A stretch of 64,000 nt of DNA from DATGKR01 sp035294565. Lineage in GTDB: Bacteria > Actinomycetota > Acidimicrobiia > Acidimicrobiales > Palsa-688. This document shows positions 37,781 to 47,800 of this stretch, piece after piece. The notes under the pieces were generated by a model, which saw only the letters and a program-made list of their open reading frames with translations, was not told the origin of the DNA and did no database searches. Both the position numbers and the translations under genes were made by a program. The stretch covers positions 12,396 to 76,395 of the forward strand of contig DATGKR010000009.1 of the NCBI GenBank assembly GCA_035294565.1, written 5' to 3'. Each line of letters begins with the position of its first letter. Within the stretch, counting starts at the first letter, position 1.

Positions 37781-38007
37781 GCGCAGACGTCCAGCCCGGT
37801 CCCGGCGAACGCATCCGCCGGCTCCGGCGGCGTCGCCGGCTCCTGCGGGAGGAGATGCTCGCCGTCGCCGTACTGCTGCTCGTCCTGGCGGCGACCGTCG
37901 CCGTGCTCGCCGCCCAATGGCTGGGGAGCGGCCCGTCGGCGGCCGCTGCGCCCAGTCGCGGGGCGGCAGGCGTGCACTGGCAGATGCTACGAGGAGGTAA
38001 CACATGA
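37777..38007 (+). CDS. Small single-pass membrane protein
   Basis: 76 residues from ATG 37777, overlapping the nadD stop (ATGA). An Arg-rich N-terminus ([15 protein letters not shown]) precedes one hydrophobic segment (about 27-48), predicting a cytoplasmic N-terminus and a short outer tail. No family recognised. Many actinobacteria carry a LytR-CpsA-Psr gene at this place; this protein is far too short to be one. Confidence 0.7.
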   Translation: MSADVQPGPGERIRRLRRRRRLLREEMLAVAVLLLVLAATVAVLAAQWLGSGPSAAAAPSRGAAGVHWQMLRGGNT

Positions 38008-38029
38008 CCCGATCGGCGGGATCGCCACG

Positions 38030-38434
38030 GTGACAAACGGTGGATCCGGGCAGGTCACGCTCGAGGAGATCAGGGGTTGGTGCTCCGTCGCCGCCCGGGC
38101 TTGCTGGCACAAGGGCGGTGAGGACACGGTGGTCCTGTCGGTCGGCGCGACTCTGGCCATCGCCGACGCATTCGTCATCTCCAGCGGCCGCAATCCCCGT
38201 CAGGTGCGGACCATGGCCGAAGAGGTCGAGGCGACCCTCAAAGCGGGCGGGGGTCCTTCCCCGCGGGCGGTCGAAGGGCTCGACGACGCTCGCTGGGTGC
38301 TCATGGACTACGACGACTTCGTGGTCCACCTCATGCTCGATGAGGCGCGCGACTTCTACCAGCTGGACAGGCTGTGGTCCGACGGCGAGCGTTGGGACTG
38401 GGAGCGCCCCGCGGCGCTCGCCGTCGAGAGGTAG
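38030..38434 (+). CDS. rsfS: Ribosome silencing factor RsfS
   Basis: 134 residues, GTG 38030. Binds L14 and keeps 50S and 30S apart in poor growth. ADAFVISSGRNPRQVRTMAEEVE and WVLMDYDDFVVHLMLDEARDFYQLDRLW (given in part: YDDFVVHLML) are the family signatures. The acidic C-terminal tail is usual. Confidence 0.93.
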   Translation: MTNGGSGQVTLEEIRGWCSVAARACWHKGGEDTVVLSVGATLAIADAFVISSGRNPRQVRTMAEEVEATLKAGGGPSPRAVEGLDDARWVLMDYDDFVVHLMLDEARDFYQLDRLWSDGERWDWERPAALAVER

Positions 38435-38437
38435 CCG

Positions 38438-39697
38438 GTGCGCCCGGAGGAGATCATCCGCGGCGCTCGCCGCTACCTCGGCGATCCCCGCGTGGTGGGC
38501 GTAGCCGGGGCCCTCCCCCGCACCGCGGCGGTGCTCGGACGGGGCAAGCTGCGCGGCACCCCAGTCGGGTACGCCCCTGTCAAGGTTTCCCCGGGGCTCG
38601 TGGCGCAGATGATGCTCGACGAGGTGCTCATTTCTGCGATGCGGGACCCCAAGCTGTTCCCCCGAGGCGACGACTACGAGCGGGCGGGGGAGGAGATCCG
38701 CGACGCCTACAAGATGTGGTCGGAGCGGGGATGGCTGTCCGACCCGTCCTCGTACCACGTCGAGCCGCCCACCCCCGCACCCGTCGCCGTGACGCGTGAG
38801 CGCGCCCTCGACCAGCGGTTCGAGCACGTCGCCTTCGCCAGCGCCTACGCTCCCCACGACGGGGAGCCGGGGGCGGTGCGCTGGGAGGGGTTCGCCCTCA
38901 ACCGGGTCGCCCACGCCTACGTCCTCCGCCACCCGGAGCCGGGCCGGCCGTGGCTGGTTTGCCTTCACGGTTTCGGCATGGGCCGGCCGCTCGTGGACCT
39001 GCGCGCCTTTCGCGCCTCCCAGCTCCACTCGCAGCTCGGGCTCAACGTCGCCGCCGTCGTGCTGCCCATGCATGGTCCGCGCCAGGAGCCTGGCACCAGC
39101 CGCGGCGAGGGTTTCATGTCCATACGCCTCCTCGACAGCGTGCACGGCATGGCCCAGGCAGCCAGCGACGCCCGCTCGGTCATACGGTGGATACGCTCCG
39201 CGGAGCCGGGGGCGGCGGTAGGCGTGTACGGCGTTTCGCTCGGCGGTTATGTCACCGCCCTGGTCGCTTCACTCGAGACCGGCCTCGCCTGCGCCATCGC
39301 CGGCATCCCTGCCACCGACATACCAGGCCTGTACCGCCGCCACAGCCCCGCGCACGTTCGCCGGCGCGCCTATGAGACCGGGGCGCTCGGCCCCGACGCC
39401 GACGCCGTGCACTCGGTCGTCTCCCCCCTCGTCCTGGAGCCGAAGGTCGCCAGGGACCGCAGGTACATCTTCGCCGGGGTGGGAGACCGCATGTCGACCG
39501 CCGGACAGGCCCGCCGTCTGTGGGAGCACTGGGACCGTCCCCGCATCGAGTGGTACCCCGGCGGCCACATCGGTTTCTTCTTCGCTGGTTCCGTCCAGCG
39601 GTTCGTCCTCGAAGCGCTCAGCGAATCCGGGCTGGCGCCGGACGAGGGGGGTGGCGGCGCGGCGGGCGCTTCTTTGTCCGGGAAAGCAGCTCTTTGA
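38438..39697 (+). CDS. Alpha/beta hydrolase
   Basis: 419 residues, GTG 38438 three bases after rsfS. About 150 N-terminal residues precede a hydrolase fold with LVCLHGFGMGRP (oxyanion HG), VYGVSLGGYV (nucleophile Ser), an Asp in GVGDRMS and WYPGGHIGFF (His). No signal peptide, so cytoplasmic. Substrate unknown. The last 80 bases overlap antisense to the end of the WS/DGAT gene. Confidence 0.82.
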   Translation: MRPEEIIRGARRYLGDPRVVGVAGALPRTAAVLGRGKLRGTPVGYAPVKVSPGLVAQMMLDEVLISAMRDPKLFPRGDDYERAGEEIRDAYKMWSERGWLSDPSSYHVEPPTPAPVAVTRERALDQRFEHVAFASAYAPHDGEPGAVRWEGFALNRVAHAYVLRHPEPGRPWLVCLHGFGMGRPLVDLRAFRASQLHSQLGLNVAAVVLPMHGPRQEPGTSRGEGFMSIRLLDSVHGMAQAASDARSVIRWIRSAEPGAAVGVYGVSLGGYVTALVASLETGLACAIAGIPATDIPGLYRRHSPAHVRRRAYETGALGPDADAVHSVVSPLVLEPKVARDRRYIFAGVGDRMSTAGQARRLWEHWDRPRIEWYPGGHIGFFFAGSVQRFVLEALSESGLAPDEGGGGAAGASLSGKAAL

Positions 39698-41078
39698 GGG
39701 CGGGCTCGACACGGGTCGCCAGGTCCCACAGGTCCGGTACGAGCTCCCTGCAGGACACGAACCCGAAGCCGATCCGATCCTCGTAGGAGAGGACGGTGAT
39801 GTTCAGGCCCATCCCGTCGAGAATCGGCCCCAGCGGGTACAGGCCGAGCAGCCGTCCCCCGGCGAAGTAGAGCGGGATCGGCGGCCCCGGCACGTTGGAG
39901 ACCAGGAAGTTGAGCGCCGGCGGGTGCCGGTCGGCGAGCTCCATCTGGGAGTAGAGCCGCATGGCGAGGCCGAACAGGCGCGGCCCGGAGAACTCCAGCC
40001 AGTCCTGCAGGACGTCCGCCCCTATGGCCTTGAACTCCTCCTTGGCGTCCTTGGTGGACTCGCGGATCGAAAGGAGGCGCTCCACCGGGTCGTCGACGTC
40101 GGTGGCCAGCGAAACGAACATGGCCGAGATCAGGTTTGCGCCGAATGACGCTGCGTCCTCACCCCGGGTGGACACGGGCACCCCTGCTATCAGCGGACGG
40201 TCGGGCAGGGCTCGCTGCGACGCCAGCCAGCTCCGCACGGCGGAGGCGCACAGCGCGAGAACGACGTCGTTGACGGTCGTGCCGAAGAAGTCCTTGACCG
40301 ACCGCACCTCTTCGAGCGAGACCCTCACGAAGGCCACGTTGCGGCGCGGGGTGATGGCCCGGTTGAACGGGGTCGGCGGAGCGGAGAAAGGCGCGGCCAT
40401 CCCGCCGGACGCCCCCCGCCGGCGCAGCGCGAGGGCGAGCGCCCCCATCGCCGTGCCGGCGAGAGCTCCGGGCAGGAGCAGCGGCCGCCGGAGCCGCTGG
40501 GCGAGACCCTGGGCGAAGAGCTCCAGCTCACCCGGGTTGCTCACCACCGCCCGGGCCGGCGGCGGCTCGAGCGGGCCCGGGTCCGGCTCCAGGTCGAACA
40601 GGTGCATCATCAGGTTGGCGCCCGACACGCCGTCGATGGTGGCGTGGTGCATCTTGGCGACCAGCCCGACGTTGCCACCCTCGAGCCCCTCGACGAACCA
40701 CATGTCCCACAGCGGGCGGCTGCGGTCGAGGGGTATGGACGCGATCTCCCCGGCGAGCTCGGCGAGCTCTCGCGGGCCGCCCGGGCTGGGGCAGCCCACC
40801 CGGTGCACGTGGGCATCCAGGTCGAAGTCGGGGTCTTCGACCCAAACGGGGTGGGAGATGCGGAAGGGGACGTCGATCACCTTGCGGGTGAACGCCGGCG
40901 AGCGCGACAGCCGGCTGGCGGTGAACGCCCTCATCTTCTCGAACGAGTAGCCCCCGGGCATCGTCGAGGGGTCGAACACGAGCACGCCGGTGACGTGCAG
41001 CTGGTTCTTGGGGGTCTCGACGTAGAGCATCGTCGCGTCGAGCCCGCTCAGGCGTTCCACTGTCGACACGGCGCTCAC
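39618..41078 (-). CDS. Wax ester synthase / diacylglycerol acyltransferase (WS/DGAT)
   Basis: 486 residues from GTG 41078, which overlaps the beta-propeller gene's stop (GTGA). It esterifies fatty acyl-CoA to alcohols or diacylglycerol. The active site HHATIDG is at 144-150; LSGLDATMLYVETP at the N-terminus and the NVPGPPIPLYFAGGRL segment near 410 are family signatures. The C-terminal KKRPPRRHPPRPAPARIR tail is encoded where the gene overlaps the convergent hydrolase by 80 bp, so it may be a recent extension. Confidence 0.92.
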   Translation of the reverse strand: MSAVSTVERLSGLDATMLYVETPKNQLHVTGVLVFDPSTMPGGYSFEKMRAFTASRLSRSPAFTRKVIDVPFRISHPVWVEDPDFDLDAHVHRVGCPSPGGPRELAELAGEIASIPLDRSRPLWDMWFVEGLEGGNVGLVAKMHHATIDGVSGANLMMHLFDLEPDPGPLEPPPARAVVSNPGELELFAQGLAQRLRRPLLLPGALAGTAMGALALALRRRGASGGMAAPFSAPPTPFNRAITPRRNVAFVRVSLEEVRSVKDFFGTTVNDVVLALCASAVRSWLASQRALPDRPLIAGVPVSTRGEDAASFGANLISAMFVSLATDVDDPVERLLSIRESTKDAKEEFKAIGADVLQDWLEFSGPRLFGLAMRLYSQMELADRHPPALNFLVSNVPGPPIPLYFAGGRLLGLYPLGPILDGMGLNITVLSYEDRIGFGFVSCRELVPDLWDLATRVEPALKELLSRTKKRPPRRHPPRPAPARIR

Positions 41079-42976
41079 CCTACTGGCAGCGAGAAGGACC
41101 AGATCCCCGTCGCCTGGGGCGGGACGATCAGGCCGTCGAGCGACCCGTCCGACTCGCCCGTCCCCAGGTAGACGCTGCTGTCTGCGATCGCCGCCGCCGA
41201 TGCCGGTACCGCGGCCAGCGGGAAAGCCCAAAGCGGCTGCCCGTTGTCGGCGTCGAAGGCTGCGACGCCGGCGGAGAAGGAGTCGGGAAGGAAAACGACG
41301 CCGCCGGTGTAGGTAGAGGCGGCGTAGGTGGGCATCGACGGGACGTCGTAGTCGACCTTCCCGGTCGCGGCGTCGACTGCGTGCAGGGAGGTCAAGCGTT
41401 GCGGGTCGGAGAGGACGCTCGTGTCCGGGCAGGCCGGGAGCAGGGGCAGCGGGGAGAGCCCCGGGCAGCTGGAGATGTTGGCGTCCCCGTCACCCGGGGT
41501 GCGGACACCGTCGTTGCTGAAGGGGAGCGGCTCGGCGGAGGTGAAGAACGCCGTGGGCTTCCCGCCGGCAAGGCCGAGGGACGGCGAGCCGATCATGCCC
41601 CCGATGGAGCCGACCGAGTCGGGGGAAAGCTGCCCGGGCTGGGCGATCTGGTTCTGCCACAGCTCGGCGCCGGTCGCCTCGCAGAGCCCGTAGGCGTAGC
41701 CGCTCTTGGAACCCTCGATCACCAGTCGACCCCCGGGGCATCCCTTCACCGACGGAACGTCGGCGAGGATGGGGCTCGACCCCATGTCGTCGTCGCCGCC
41801 GCCCGGCTCGTTGGGGTTGTTGTCGTAACGGTTGTAAGGCTCGATGAAATTCCACACCCGCACGCCGGTCACCGGGTCCAGCGCGAAAACCCCCTGGTTG
41901 TCGACGTAGTCGCCGTGGGCGAGGGCGGCCGCGGGCGTGGGATCGGAGGAGCAGTTGGCCGTGGCGAAGACGACCAGGCCATCGAGGCTCCTCGCCCCGG
42001 ACGCCGTGATCTGCTTCGGGTACCAACCCGGGGGTGGGATCTTCGCGGACCCTTGGTAGGTGTTGTCACCTGGCGGGTCGACGTAGGTGTTGTCGAGGGC
42101 GGGGGAGGACCACACGTCTCCGCAGTCGTCTGCTACCGGAGCCGCGTCGCGTACCCGGCTGCAGGAGGGGTTGGCGGCGCCGTCGCCACAGCTGAGGGTC
42201 GCGGCGTCCGAGCCTGCGAACTCAGAAGGCGTGAGGGTGATGTCACGGATCGGGACGTACTTCCAGAGCAGGGACCCGCTGAGGGCGTCGAAAGCCATGA
42301 ACCCCGTCCAAGCCACCCCCGAGCTGTCGTTGGTGTCGTTGCCGATCAGCACCTCGGGTGGGTCGACCGAGGTGTCGACGACCGGCGAGGATTCGATCTC
42401 GACGACGCTGGTCGGCTTGGCCGGATCCGTGTCCTGCGCCCACAGACAGCGGCCCGTTCCGGCGTCTAGGGCGAACAAAGAGGCGCCGGCCGCCACGTAG
42501 ACGATGCGTCGACCAGCAACGGTCTCCACGGCTGGCGAGGCAGTGATCTCACCGTAGCTCGGCTGGTGACGGTCTGCGTGCGGGTCGGCCGCGTCGAGAA
42601 AGCAGTCGTGGGGCGCCGTCGTGTCGAAGTTCCATTCGACGGCTCCGTCCGAGCGGTTCAGGGCGTAGAACTCGCCGGTCGAGTCGCCGGCGAAGACCGA
42701 GCCGAAGGCGACCGCCGGGGTGTCAGTGACAGTGCCAGGAGTGGAGAAGAACCACGACGGGCGCAGCTGTGAGACGTTCGCCGCGTCGATGGCCGAGCAC
42801 ACGTCGCCGGTGTGGGCAGGGTCTGCCTGGTACATCGGCCAGGAGCCCTGCGACTGGCAGCCAGCTTTCGGGCGGGCCGGCCGTCCCTGGGTGGCAAGCG
42901 CCGCCTGCGCGCTGAGAACACTCGCGCAGCAGGCGAGCAGCGCGGCAGTTGCGGCGATCAGGCGGCGGTTGAGCAA
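41075..42976 (-). CDS. Secreted PQQ-like beta-propeller protein
   Basis: 633 residues from TTG 42976. Signal peptide at about 1-28 (AALATQ). Repeated blades with the W-motif style (GAVEWNFD, GRCLWAQD, GSLLWKYV, GVRVWNFI, GQPLWAFP) are typical of PQQ-binding-like propellers, but I cannot confirm cofactor or catalytic residues; a dehydrogenase role is possible, not shown. At least ten Cys suggest disulfides in the envelope. On the minus strand TATATAAC near 43019-43012 is a likely -10. Co-transcribed with the WS/DGAT gene. Confidence 0.78.
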   Translation of the reverse strand: MLNRRLIAATAALLACCASVLSAQAALATQGRPARPKAGCQSQGSWPMYQADPAHTGDVCSAIDAANVSQLRPSWFFSTPGTVTDTPAVAFGSVFAGDSTGEFYALNRSDGAVEWNFDTTAPHDCFLDAADPHADRHQPSYGEITASPAVETVAGRRIVYVAAGASLFALDAGTGRCLWAQDTDPAKPTSVVEIESSPVVDTSVDPPEVLIGNDTNDSSGVAWTGFMAFDALSGSLLWKYVPIRDITLTPSEFAGSDAATLSCGDGAANPSCSRVRDAAPVADDCGDVWSSPALDNTYVDPPGDNTYQGSAKIPPPGWYPKQITASGARSLDGLVVFATANCSSDPTPAAALAHGDYVDNQGVFALDPVTGVRVWNFIEPYNRYDNNPNEPGGGDDDMGSSPILADVPSVKGCPGGRLVIEGSKSGYAYGLCEATGAELWQNQIAQPGQLSPDSVGSIGGMIGSPSLGLAGGKPTAFFTSAEPLPFSNDGVRTPGDGDANISSCPGLSPLPLLPACPDTSVLSDPQRLTSLHAVDAATGKVDYDVPSMPTYAASTYTGGVVFLPDSFSAGVAAFDADNGQPLWAFPLAAVPASAAAIADSSVYLGTGESDGSLDGLIVPPQATGIWSFSLPVG

Positions 42977-43151
42977 CGGTGAACCCCCAGAACAAGATCT
43001 GTCTCAGTTGTTATATACGCCCTGGGCGGCGCGGTTCCTGCCGGGGAATGCGGCTACCTGGGAAACCCGCGACCAGGGGCGCCCACGGCCGCTGGCGGGG
43101 CGCCGGGGGTAACGCGCCGCCGCCCGGTGGGGCGGGTCCGGAGGCGGGCGG

Positions 43152-44831
43152 CTAGTCGCGGACGAGCGGTTTGTAGCGGACCCGGTGGGGGGTGTCGGCC
43201 TCGCCGCCGAGGCGTTTCCTCCGGTCCTCCTCGTAGCTCGAGAAGTTCCCCTCCCACCAGCGCACCTGCGAGTCACCCTCGAAGGCGAGGACATGCGTGG
43301 CGATGCGGTCGAGGAACCACCGGTCGTGGCTGATGACCACCACGCAGCCGGGGAACTCGAGCAGGCCGTCCTCGAGGGCTCTCAACGTGTCCACGTCGAG
43401 GTCGTTGGTCGGCTCGTCCAGGAGCAGCACGTTCCCGCCGGCGCGCAACACCTTCGCCAGGTTCACCCTGTTGCGTTCGCCGCCCGAGAGGCTCCCGACC
43501 GGCTTCTGCTGGTCGGATCCCTTGAAGCCGAACGCCGCCGCGTAGGCGCGCCCGTGAACCTCCCGGCCGCCTACGACGAGGCGCTCCTGACCGCCGGACA
43601 CCTCCTCGAAGACCGTCTTGGCGGGATCCAGCGTCTCGCGCGTCTGGTCGGCGTAGGCGAGCACGACGCTCTCACCCACGCGTATCGACCCCCCGTCGGG
43701 TTCCTCCAGACCGGCGATCATTCGGAACAGGGTTGTCTTCCCGGTCCCGTTCGCCCCGATCACCCCTACTATGCCTCCAGGGGGCAGAGAGAAGCTGAGC
43801 CCGTCGATCAGCAGGCGGTCCCCGTAGCCCTTGCGGACGTCGGCGGCCTCGACAACGAGGTCGCCCAGCCTCGGGCCCGGCGGGATGGTCAGCTCCAGCC
43901 TTTCGCCCCTGCGCTCAGACGCCTCCGCGTCGGCGACCAGCTGGTTGTACGCCGTCACCCTCGCCTTGCTCTTGGCCTGACGGGCCCGCGGCGACATGCG
44001 GATCCACTCCAGCTCGCGCTCGAGGGTTCGCTGCCTGGCGCGGTCCGCCTTCTCCTCCCCGGCCAGGCGGGCCTGCTTCTGCTCCAGCCACGAGGAGTAG
44101 TTCCCCTCCCAGGGGATGCCGAAGCCACGGTCGAGCTCGAGGATCCAGGCCGCCACGTTGTCGAGGAAGTAGCGGTCGTGCGTCACGGCGACAACGGTGC
44201 CGGGGTACTCCTGCAGCGTCCGTTCCAGCCAGGCGACGGACTCGGCGTCGAGATGGTTGGTCGGCTCGTCGAGCAGGAGCAGGTCCGGAGCGGACAGGAG
44301 CAGGCGGCACAGGGCTACGCGCCGGCGTTCGCCCCCGGAGAGGGTGGACACCTCCGCCTCGCCGGGCGGCAGCCGCAGGGCGTCCATGGCGATCTCCAGG
44401 CGCCTGTCGAGCTCCCAGGCCCCTGCCGCGTCGATCCGGTCCTGCAGGTCCGCCTGTTCGGCGAGGAGCTTGTCGAAGTCGGCGCCCGGCTCGCCCATCG
44501 CTACGCACACCTCCTCGTAGCGCTGCAGCAGGCGCTTGGCCTCGGCCACGCCGTCGGCGACGTTGCCGGCCACGTCCTTGGACGGGTCGAGCTGCGGCTC
44601 CTGTGGCAGGTACCCGGCGGTGAAACCGGGTGTCATCCGGGCCTCGCCGGTGTAGCCGTCGTCCTCGCCGGCCATGATGCGCAGCAGCGAGGACTTGCCC
44701 GAGCCGTTGGCCCCAATCACGCCGATCTTGGCGCCCGGGTAGAAGGACAAGCTGATGCCGCGCAGCACCTCCCGGTCGGGTGGGTAGAAGCGGCGCAGGT
44801 CGCGCATGGTGAAGATGAACTGGGCGGGCAT
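43152..44831 (-). CDS. ettA: Energy-dependent translational throttle protein EttA (ABC-F)
   Basis: 559 residues, close to E. coli EttA (555). Two ABC domains: Walker A GANGSGKSS and GANGTGKTT, signatures LSGGERRRVALC and LSGGERNRVNLA, Walker B LLLLDEPTNHLD and VLLLDEPTNDLD. The interdomain arm RMSPRARQAKSKARVTAYNQ is the P-site tRNA-interaction motif region. No membrane segments. It regulates entry into elongation by ATP/ADP level. Confidence 0.95.
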   Translation of the reverse strand: MPAQFIFTMRDLRRFYPPDREVLRGISLSFYPGAKIGVIGANGSGKSSLLRIMAGEDDGYTGEARMTPGFTAGYLPQEPQLDPSKDVAGNVADGVAEAKRLLQRYEEVCVAMGEPGADFDKLLAEQADLQDRIDAAGAWELDRRLEIAMDALRLPPGEAEVSTLSGGERRRVALCRLLLSAPDLLLLDEPTNHLDAESVAWLERTLQEYPGTVVAVTHDRYFLDNVAAWILELDRGFGIPWEGNYSSWLEQKQARLAGEEKADRARQRTLERELEWIRMSPRARQAKSKARVTAYNQLVADAEASERRGERLELTIPPGPRLGDLVVEAADVRKGYGDRLLIDGLSFSLPPGGIVGVIGANGTGKTTLFRMIAGLEEPDGGSIRVGESVVLAYADQTRETLDPAKTVFEEVSGGQERLVVGGREVHGRAYAAAFGFKGSDQQKPVGSLSGGERNRVNLAKVLRAGGNVLLLDEPTNDLDVDTLRALEDGLLEFPGCVVVISHDRWFLDRIATHVLAFEGDSQVRWWEGNFSSYEEDRRKRLGGEADTPHRVRYKPLVRD

Positions 44832-44860
44832 GGCCCGACCAGTCTGCCCGAGGGCGGGCG

Positions 44861-44866
44861 TACGCT
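44861..44866 (+). promoter_or_regulatory. -10 hexamer for leaderless 2-oxoglutarate dehydrogenase gene
   Basis: TACGCT, nine bases before ATG 44876, with no Shine-Dalgarno. Confidence 0.55.
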
Positions 44867-44875
44867 GGTCTTGTT

Positions 44876-47800
44876 ATGGCCCCCACGACGCGCGAGCCGG
44901 CCAGCTTCGGACCCAACGCCTGGCTGGTGGACGAAATGTACGAGCAGTACCGACAGGATCCGGCATCGGTGAACGAGAGCTGGCGGGAGTTCTTCGAGAA
45001 CTACCGCCCCGGAGGGGCGAACCTGGCACGTCCGTCCACCCCGGCGCCATCCGCGACGGCCGTCGAGGACGGCGAGGCTGCGGCGGGGTCCGCTGCACCC
45101 CCCGTCTCGCAGCCTCCCGACTCCGCCGGGGTGTCGACGGCGGCGCAGGCCGGCCCGGCGGGGACCTCCGGCCGGACGGCCTTGCAGCCTGAAAGCTCTC
45201 GGGTGGCAGCCGCGCCGCAGGGCGCGCCGCTCCGCGGCGCGGCCGCCCGCGTCGCTGCCAACATGACGGCCAGCCTCGCCGTCCCCACGGCGACCAGCTT
45301 CCGGGTGATCCCCGCCCGCCTGCTCGAGGTCAACCGCACCATCTTGAACAACCAGCTCTCCAGGACGGGGGCGGCCGGCAAGGTCAGCTTCACCCACCTG
45401 ATCGGCTACGCCGTGGTCGAAGCGGTGCGGGCGGTCCCCAGCATGAACTCGTCCTTCGTCGAGGCGTCGGGCAGCCCGTCGGTCGTCCGCCACGAGCATC
45501 TCGGGCTCGGCATTGCCGTCGACGTCGAGAAGCCCGACGGCTCGAGGACGTTGATGGTGCCGGTCGTCAGGGACGCCGACACCCTCGACTTCCGCCAGTT
45601 CTGGTCGGCCTACGAGGACCTGGTGCGCAAGGTCCGCACCGGCAAGGTCGCCGCCGACGACCTGGCGGGCGCGACCGTCACGCTGACCAACCCGGGGACC
45701 ATCGGGACGGTCCAGTCCGTACCCCGCCTCATGCCCGGCCAGGGGGCGATCATCGGCGTGGGCAGCATCGACTACCCGGCCGAATGGCAGGCCGCCGACC
45801 GCCGCGTCCTCGCCGAGCTGGGGGTGTCGAAGGTGGTGACCGTGACCAGCACCTACGACCACCGCATCATCCAGGGCGCCGAGTCGGGCCTCTTCCTCCA
45901 GAAGGTCCACCGTCTGCTGATCGGCGAGGACGGCTTCTACCGGCGGGTGTTCCGCTCCATGGGCGTCCCCTACGAGCCGGTGCCTTTCCACCAGGACGTC
46001 AACGACCTCGCCGAGGGTGCCGACCTGCACATCCGCAAGCAGATGGAGGTCGACAATCTCATCAACATGTACCGGGTGCGGGGCCACCTGATAGCCCATC
46101 TCGACCCGCTCGACTGGAAAGACCCCCAGATGCACCCGGAGCTCGACCCCCAGAGCCACGGGTTGTCCGTCTGGGATCTCGACAGGGAGTTCCTGACCAA
46201 CGGCCTCGCCGGGTCGGAACGGATGAAGCTGGGCGACATCCTGGGTGTTCTGCGCGACGCCTACTGCCGGACGGTCGGCGTCGAGTACATGCACATCCAG
46301 GAGCCGGACCAGAAGCGCTGGATCCAGGAGCACGTCGAGGGGGTCTCGACGGCGCTCAGCACCGAGGAGCAGCGCTGGATCCTCGACCGGCTCAACGCGG
46401 CCGAGGCGCTGGAGCAGTTCCTCAACACGAAGTACATAGGCCAGAAGCGCTTCGGGCTGGAAGGGGGGGAATCGGCGATCCCGATGATCGACGCGATCCT
46501 CGACCGGGCGGCGTCGGAGGGGCTGTCGCAGGCGGTGATCGGGATGGCCCACCGCGGGCGCCTCAACGTTTTGATCAACATCGTCGGAAAGAGCTACGGC
46601 GAGCTGTTCGACGAGTTCGAGGGGTACATAGACCCGGGCACCGTCCAGGGCTCTGGGGACGTCAAGTACCACAAGGGTTTCAAGGGTAAGTTCACCGGCC
46701 GCTCGGGGGTGCCGATCGAGGTGACCCTCGCGTCGAACCCGTCGCACCTCGAGGCGGTGGACCCCGTCGTCGAAGGCATGGCCCGCGCCTTCCAGGACCA
46801 GTTTCCGGAAAAAGGTCCGCATCCCGCGCTGCCCCTTCTCATCCACGGGGACGCCGCCTTCGCCGGACAGGGGGTGGTGGCCGAGACGCTCAACATGTCC
46901 GCCCTGCCCGGCTACGAAACGGGGGGGACCGTCCACCTCGTGATCAACAACCAGCTGGGGTTCACCACCAACCCCGAGTCAGCCCGCTCGTCGGTGTACG
47001 CCACCGACGTGGCCAAGATGGTGCAGGCGCCGATCTTCCACGTGAACGGCGACGACCCCGAGGCCTGCGTGCGCGTCGGACGCCTCGCCTTCGCCTTCCG
47101 CCAGCAGTTCCACAAGGACGTGGTGATCGACTTGGTCTGCTACCGCCGCTACGGCCACAACGAGCAGGACGACCCTTCCCTGACCCAACCGCTGCTCTAC
47201 CAGCTGATCAAAGAGCACCGCAGTGTCCGCAAGCTCTACACGGAAGCCCTGGTCCGCCGTGGGGACATCGACCTCGACCAGGCCGAGGCGGCCCTCAAGG
47301 ACTTCTCGGCCCGTCTTCAAGCGGCGCTGGAGGAGACGCGCGCCTCGGCGCCTCCGAGGCCGACGCGGCTGCCCCCGCCACCCGAGCCGGCACCCGTGCT
47401 GCCGCCGCTCGAGACAGGTGTCGAGATCGAGGGCCTGCAGAAGGTCGTCGACGCGCTGCAGACCTTCCCTGACGGGTTCACCATCCACCCCAAGCTGGTC
47501 AAGGTCTTCGATGCCCGCTCGCGTCTCTGGGAGTCGGGGGAGGTCGACTGGGCCCTCGGCGAGGCGCTCGCCTACGGCACGCTGCTGCTCGAGGGCAGGG
47601 ACGTGCGCCTCGCCGGCCAGGACACCAGGCGGGGCACTTTCGGCCACCGCAACGCGGCCGTCGTCGACTACGCGACCGGCGTCGAGTACGTGCCCCTGGC
47701 GGCCCTCGGCCCGGGCCGTTTCTTCGTCTACGACTCCCTTCTCTCGGAGTACGCGGCCCTGGGGTTCGAATACGGGTACTCCCTCGTCGCGCGCGACGGC

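Noticed and set aside
35906..39145. Minus-strand open frame of 1079 codons across DAHP synthase, nadD, rsfS and the hydrolase
   Set aside because: It crosses several well-supported genes on both strands, with Arg/Pro/Gly-rich low-complexity sequence; an artefact of high GC.
44717..46936. 739-codon minus-strand frame opposite the 2-oxoglutarate dehydrogenase gene
   Set aside because: Antisense shadow of a strongly conserved gene, without any domain.
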